From: an uncultured Bacteroidia bacterium
GTDB taxonomy: Bacteria > Bacteroidota > Bacteroidia > Bacteroidales > CAJPTX01
Assembly (NCBI GenBank): GCA_938040915.1
Contig: CALHZE010000114.1
Coordinates: forward strand, 1 to 9,757
Length of the DNA stretch: 9,757 nucleotides
Direction: 5' to 3'
Shown here: one piece after another, positions 6,381 through 9,757 of the stretch
How the letters are laid out: every line of letters begins with the position of its first letter
How positions within the stretch are numbered: position 1 is the stretch's first letter
The notes under the pieces: model-generated
The model's input: only the letters and a program-made list of their open reading frames with translations
Told to the model about the DNA's origin: nothing
Databases searched by the model: none
Made by a program: the position numbers and the translations under genes

Positions 6381-6414
6381 AAGCCGTCCCCTGTGCCACA
6401 GGGGCGGCTTTTTT
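6381..6414 (+). terminator. Strong intrinsic terminator after flavodoxin
   Basis: AAGCCG (6381-6386) pairs with CGGCTT (6405-6410). CCCCTGT (6388-6394) pairs with ACAGGGG (6398-6404) around a three-base loop, with only T6387 bulged. The T-run covers 6409-6414. This GC-rich 13-bp stem clearly ends the membrane protein-flavodoxin unit, so the next gene needs its own promoter. Confidence 0.92.
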
Positions 6415-6445
6415 GTTACATTCGTGTACTTGAAATTGTTGGAAG

Positions 6446-8050
6446 ATGAATGCTAGACGTGTAATGCCCGTGGGGGAACAGAGTTTCGAAGATCTTCGCT
6501 CGCGTCGCTGTGTCTATGTAGACAAAACTCAATATATCTACAATCTTGTGAGTGGGAGTAAGTTTTACTTCCTGAGCCGTCCGCGTCGGTTTGGTAAGAG
6601 CTTGCTCCTCTCTACCCTCGAGGCTTATTTCCTTGGGAAAAAAGACCTATTTAAGGGGCTTTACTTAGAACAAGCCGAGCCGGAACTCGCCGCAAGCGAG
6701 GATCGCCCCCCGTGGGAGGAGCATCCGGTGCTCTATCTCGATTTGAGTGACAACAATAATAAGTTCCCCCAAACACATTCTATTAACCTAAACGACCAAT
6801 TATCTGGCTGGGAAAAAATATATGGTACTGCCCCCTCAGAGGTAGATTTTACCACGCGTTTTCGGGGGGTGATCCGCCGAGCATATGAGCAGACGGGGCA
6901 ACAGGTGGTACTTTTGGTTGATGAGTATGACAAGCCCCTTCTCGATACCCTCCAAATCCCAGGGCTTCATGCGGATATTAGGGATACGCTCCATGGCTTC
7001 TATTCGGTGATAAAGGGGAGTAGCAAGTACCTCCGCTTCGTCTTCCTTACGGGGGTTACGCGCTTTGTTAAAATGGGTATCTTTAGTAGTCTCAACAATC
7101 TCAACGACATCACCATGACCCCAGCCTATTCGGGCATTTGTGGCATTACTGAAACGGAACTTAAGGCAAACTTTGCCCCTGAGATTGAGGCACTGGCGAC
7201 AAAATTGCAACGTTCGTCTGAACAGACGCTCTCCCTTCTTAAGCGACGTTATGATGGTTACTTATTTTCAGAAGAGGGAGAAAATGTCTACAATCCCTTC
7301 AGTTTGTTGCGAGTGTTTGACGCGAATTATGTCGATGACTATTGGTATGAGACAGGTACTCCCACATTCTTAGTAGAGAAGCTGAAAAAGGAGCGTCTCT
7401 ATTTCCCTAATTTTGAGAAGGGAATCATCGTCGAGCGTACGAAGTTAAAGGCCTATAACACCGATTCGCAGGAGGTTATCCCCGTCCTTTTCCAAGCGGG
7501 CTATTTGACCATCAAGGCATATCGTGCCGTAGAAGAGGACTATGTGCTCGGCTTCCCCAACGATGAGGTGAAATACAGCTTCCTTGGCAATATACAGCCC
7601 ATTTTAGCGCCACTCCCCGAGTCGGAAACGGGGGCTTCGGTGTGGAAATTCCGACAAGCCATAGAGACCGGCGATGTGGAGCTAATGATGGAGAACATTG
7701 AGGCGATCTTGACGGGGGTTCCTTATGATAATATCAATGAGGTGCGGTATCGCGAACGCGACGCTCAGGTGGCGCTCTACATCATCTTCACGCTTATCGG
7801 GAAGTCGGTCGAAACAGAGGTGCACAATCTCAAGGGGCGCGCTGATATCATCGTTCACGCGCACGAGGTCATCTATATTCTTGAGTTGAAGCTCTGGAGC
7901 GCGGGGACGCCCGAGGAGGCTATCGCACAAATCCGCTCCCAAGAATATGCCACGCGTTATAAGGGCACACACAAGCGCATCCTCTTGATTGGCGCTTCCT
8001 TCGACCAAGAGAAACGTAACATCGGGGCGTGGAAGGTCGAGGAGTTTTAA
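6446..8050 (+). CDS. AAA-ATPase-like / PD-(D/E)XK nuclease-family protein
   Basis: The 534-residue product belongs to the family with an N-terminal AAA-ATPase-like domain and a C-terminal DUF1703 PD-(D/E)XK nuclease fold, abundant in multiple copies in Bacteroidales and other anaerobes. The N-terminal PVGEQSFEDLR (8-18) and YVDKT (24-28) are family hallmarks. RPRRFGKS (45-52) is the Walker A-like loop, VVLLVDEYDKPL (154-165) the Walker B and FLTGVTRF (200-207) a sensor-like strand. YDGYLF (269-274) and VYNPFSLL (281-288) link to the nuclease part. There GRAD (464-467), ELK (480-482) and Q495 in AIAQIRSQEYATRY form the metal-site signature. All core residues are present, so it may be active. 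The biological role is not established; mobile-element or defence-related roles have been suggested. GGAAG abuts the ATG at 6446; the in-frame ATG at 6464 is an alternative start. The start region directly follows a strong terminator. Confidence 0.9.
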   Translation: MNARRVMPVGEQSFEDLRSRRCVYVDKTQYIYNLVSGSKFYFLSRPRRFGKSLLLSTLEAYFLGKKDLFKGLYLEQAEPELAASEDRPPWEEHPVLYLDLSDNNNKFPQTHSINLNDQLSGWEKIYGTAPSEVDFTTRFRGVIRRAYEQTGQQVVLLVDEYDKPLLDTLQIPGLHADIRDTLHGFYSVIKGSSKYLRFVFLTGVTRFVKMGIFSSLNNLNDITMTPAYSGICGITETELKANFAPEIEALATKLQRSSEQTLSLLKRRYDGYLFSEEGENVYNPFSLLRVFDANYVDDYWYETGTPTFLVEKLKKERLYFPNFEKGIIVERTKLKAYNTDSQEVIPVLFQAGYLTIKAYRAVEEDYVLGFPNDEVKYSFLGNIQPILAPLPESETGASVWKFRQAIETGDVELMMENIEAILTGVPYDNINEVRYRERDAQVALYIIFTLIGKSVETEVHNLKGRADIIVHAHEVIYILELKLWSAGTPEEAIAQIRSQEYATRYKGTHKRILLIGASFDQEKRNIGAWKVEEF

Positions 8051-8083
8051 CGCAACACGCCGCCCGTTGCGCTCGTTTTTTTT
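8051..8083 (+). terminator. Possible intrinsic terminator after the nuclease gene
   Basis: CGCAAC (8051-8056) starts directly after the stop codon and pairs with GTTGCG (8066-8071) around a nine-base loop. Four bases (ctcg) separate it from a run of eight T (8076-8083). The gap weakens it. The T-run can also pair with the A-run 8087-8092 that leads into the next gene's ribosome site, so this may be an attenuator rather than a full stop. Confidence 0.45.
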
Positions 8084-8090
8084 GAGAAAA

Positions 8091-8096
8091 AAGGAA
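8091..8096 (+). promoter_or_regulatory. Ribosome-binding site of the UvrA-like gene
   Basis: AAGGAA lies close before the ATG at 8099. It is embedded in a run-rich segment: eight T at 8076-8083, GAG, then six A at 8087-8092. The T-run can fold onto the A-run and reach the GG of the ribosome site by wobble pairing. Confidence 0.5.
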
Positions 8097-8098
8097 CG

Positions 8099-9757
8099 AT
8101 GGAAAGAGCGAAACGAGGCGGAGCGCCGCAACAGATCGAGGTGCGCGGCGCACGTGTGCACAATCTCAAGCAGGTCGATGTCAACGTCCCCTTGGGAAAG
8201 ATTGTAGGAATTGCTGGGGTATCTGGCTCTGGGAAGTCTTCATTAGCGCTTGGAGTGTTATATGCCGAGGGGTCACGTCGTTACCTCGAATCACTTTCTA
8301 CCTATACACGACGCCGAATGACTCAAGCTGCAAGGGCGGCTGTCGATGAGGTTCGTTATGTGCCCGCGGCGTTGGCGCTTCACCAACGCCCTGCCGTACC
8401 AGGGATTCGCTCTACTTTCGGAACTCTGAGCGAACTGCTTAATAGCTTACGGCTGATGTATTCGCGTTTGGCTTCACACCGCTGTCCTAATGGGCACTAT
8501 TTACCACCCTCACTTAACGTAGCCGCCGAGCGCGAATTGCGTTGCCCTACGTGTGGCGAGGCTTTTTATGCTCCAGGGGCTGAGCAATTGGCATTTAACA
8601 GTCAAGGGGCTTGCCCACGTTGCGGAGGTACGGGTACGGTGCACGTGGTGGATGAGACTACGCTCGTCCCCAATGAGTCGCTCTCGATTGACGAAGGGGC
8701 GGTCGCGCCGTGGCAGAACCTGATGTGGTCGCTCATGAAAGATATCGCTCGCGATATGGGGGTGCGCACCGATGTGCCCTTCCGCGAGTTGACGCCTGCC
8801 GAGCGCGAGATCGTCTTCCACGGTCCGGCAGAAAAGCGCCATATCCTCTATCACAACGCCAAAACCAATACGGCGACCGAGCTTGATTTTACCTACTATA
8901 ATGCGGTTTATACCGTGGAAAATGCCCTTGCCAAGGTAACCGACGAGAGCGGGATGAAACGCGTGGAGAAGTTCCTCCGGCAGGACGAATGCCCAGACTG
9001 TCAGGGGTCGCGACTGAGTGAAGCTGCGCGGGCGCCACGCTTGCGGGGACTCTCTCTTGCTGAGGCTTGCATGATGACCCTTGCTGAGCTCGTTGATTGG
9101 GTTGCTGGTGTACCAGATTCCCTTCCTGCAGAAATGAGACCGATGGCAGAGCGCATCTGTGAGTCATTTCATGATACCGCACGACGTCTGGTCGACCTCG
9201 GGCTCTCTTATCTTACCCTCGATCGTGCGGGCGCGACCCTTTCGACCGGCGAGCGACAGCGGGTGCAGTTGGCGCGCTCGGTGCGTAACCGTACCACGGG
9301 GGTGCTCTATGTGCTCGACGAGCCCTCTATCGGCTTACACCCCTCTAATATTGAGGGGCTTTTGGGGGTAATGGACGACCTCGTGGCAGATGGCAACTCC
9401 GTCCTCCTTGTCGATCACGACACTCAGGTACTTCGCCATGCCGATTGGTTGATTGAGCTCGGTCCGCAGGCGGGGGCACAAGGGGGCTATGTGGTCGCAG
9501 AGGGGACGGTGGAGGCGGTGGCGGGGAACACGGCTTCGCAAATCGGGCGATTCTTGCAAAGGGAGGTCGCGGCGCGTTTGCGTCCACAGATCCCAGCGGC
9601 TGAGCTTTTTGCCCTTGGGCGTTTGGAGCTCGCTACCCACGCGATACACACGGTGCAGCCGATGGAGGTCGCGCTCCCCAAGGGACGCCTGACTGTAGTC
9701 ACTGGGGTCTCTGGGTCTGGGGTAAGGATGTGGAGCACCCATCTAGCGACTGGCCTA
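8099..9757 (+). CDS. UvrA-like ABC ATPase without UvrB-binding domain, 5' part
   Basis: The frame is open from ATG 8099 to the window end (553 codons, no stop). The first P-loop GVSGSGKSS is at 40-48, followed by LYAEGSRRYLESLSTYTRRR (54-73), typical of UvrA. The first zinc module is CPTC (149-152) with CPRC (172-175); a third CPDC is at 298-301. The ABC signature LSTGERQR (381-388) replaces the usual LSGGEAQR. Walker B is LYVLDEPSIGLH (403-414) and the switch His is in LLVDHD (436-441). The second P-loop begins GVSGSG (536-541). Only about 18 residues separate CP at 129-130 from the first zinc Cys, where canonical UvrA carries the roughly 115-residue UvrB-binding domain. This marks a UvrA2/DrrC-type paralogue, probably linked to damage or drug tolerance rather than UvrB loading. 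After residue 541 the expected K-T/S-T is missing. It starts 48 nt after the nuclease stop. Confidence 0.88.
   Translation, partial: MERAKRGGAPQQIEVRGARVHNLKQVDVNVPLGKIVGIAGVSGSGKSSLALGVLYAEGSRRYLESLSTYTRRRMTQAARAAVDEVRYVPAALALHQRPAVPGIRSTFGTLSELLNSLRLMYSRLASHRCPNGHYLPPSLNVAAERELRCPTCGEAFYAPGAEQLAFNSQGACPRCGGTGTVHVVDETTLVPNESLSIDEGAVAPWQNLMWSLMKDIARDMGVRTDVPFRELTPAEREIVFHGPAEKRHILYHNAKTNTATELDFTYYNAVYTVENALAKVTDESGMKRVEKFLRQDECPDCQGSRLSEAARAPRLRGLSLAEACMMTLAELVDWVAGVPDSLPAEMRPMAERICESFHDTARRLVDLGLSYLTLDRAGATLSTGERQRVQLARSVRNRTTGVLYVLDEPSIGLHPSNIEGLLGVMDDLVADGNSVLLVDHDTQVLRHADWLIELGPQAGAQGGYVVAEGTVEAVAGNTASQIGRFLQREVAARLRPQIPAAELFALGRLELATHAIHTVQPMEVALPKGRLTVVTGVSGSGVRMWSTHLATGL

Noticed and set aside
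7682..8161. 159-codon open frame on the minus strand across the nuclease/UvrA-like junction
   Set aside because: It overlaps two well-supported plus-strand genes and shows no recognisable domain.
8099..9200. Patches of differing codon use within the UvrA-like gene suggesting mosaic recombination
   Set aside because: The impression is by eye only; without a sliding-window codon analysis against the genome I cannot support it.

Overview
The window looks like chromosomal DNA of a Gram-negative Bacteroidota, probably Bacteroidales and possibly near Porphyromonas. LpxK implies lipid A. The PdxJ N-terminus (VNINKIATVRNARGG) has the form I associate with Bacteroidota. BspA/DUF285 repeat proteins and AAA-ATPase-like/PD-(D/E)XK proteins are common in that group. 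The genus is inference. Every gene I accept is on the + strand. No tRNA, rRNA, CRISPR array, transposase or replication origin was recognised.

Layout. (1) 1-894: the 3' part of a BspA-like surface protein gene made of strictly periodic 75-bp repeats. (2) 895-1229: a gene-poor stretch with a strong terminator at 989-1039, then a segment open on both strands that I could not assign. (3) 1230-4649: a compact apparent operon of lpxK (lipid A 4'-kinase), punA (purine nucleoside phosphorylase, overlapping lpxK by 68 nt), pdxJ (pyridoxine 5'-phosphate synthase, 6-nt gap) and a YbfF-like alpha/beta hydrolase (29-nt gap). These are housekeeping functions sharing a transcript, not one pathway. (4) 4650-6414: an intergenic leader, a multi-pass membrane protein built from two similar halves, a long-chain-type flavodoxin, and a strong intrinsic terminator. 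(5) 6446-8050: an AAA-ATPase-like/PD-(D/E)XK nuclease-family protein with all core motifs. (6) 8099-9757: the 5' part of a UvrA-like ABC ATPase that runs off the window. It lacks the UvrB-binding region, so it resembles UvrA2/DrrC-type paralogues rather than the repair UvrA.

The points most worth a second look are the UvrA-like protein and the abrupt loss of its second P-loop at the window end, the internally duplicated membrane protein, a His-to-Gln change at a normally conserved PdxJ phosphate-site residue, altered FMN-contact positions in the flavodoxin, the very regular 75-bp array, and the unexplained segment before lpxK. I did not find a convincing new multi-gene system. Most of the window is recognisable housekeeping plus accessory genes of known families.
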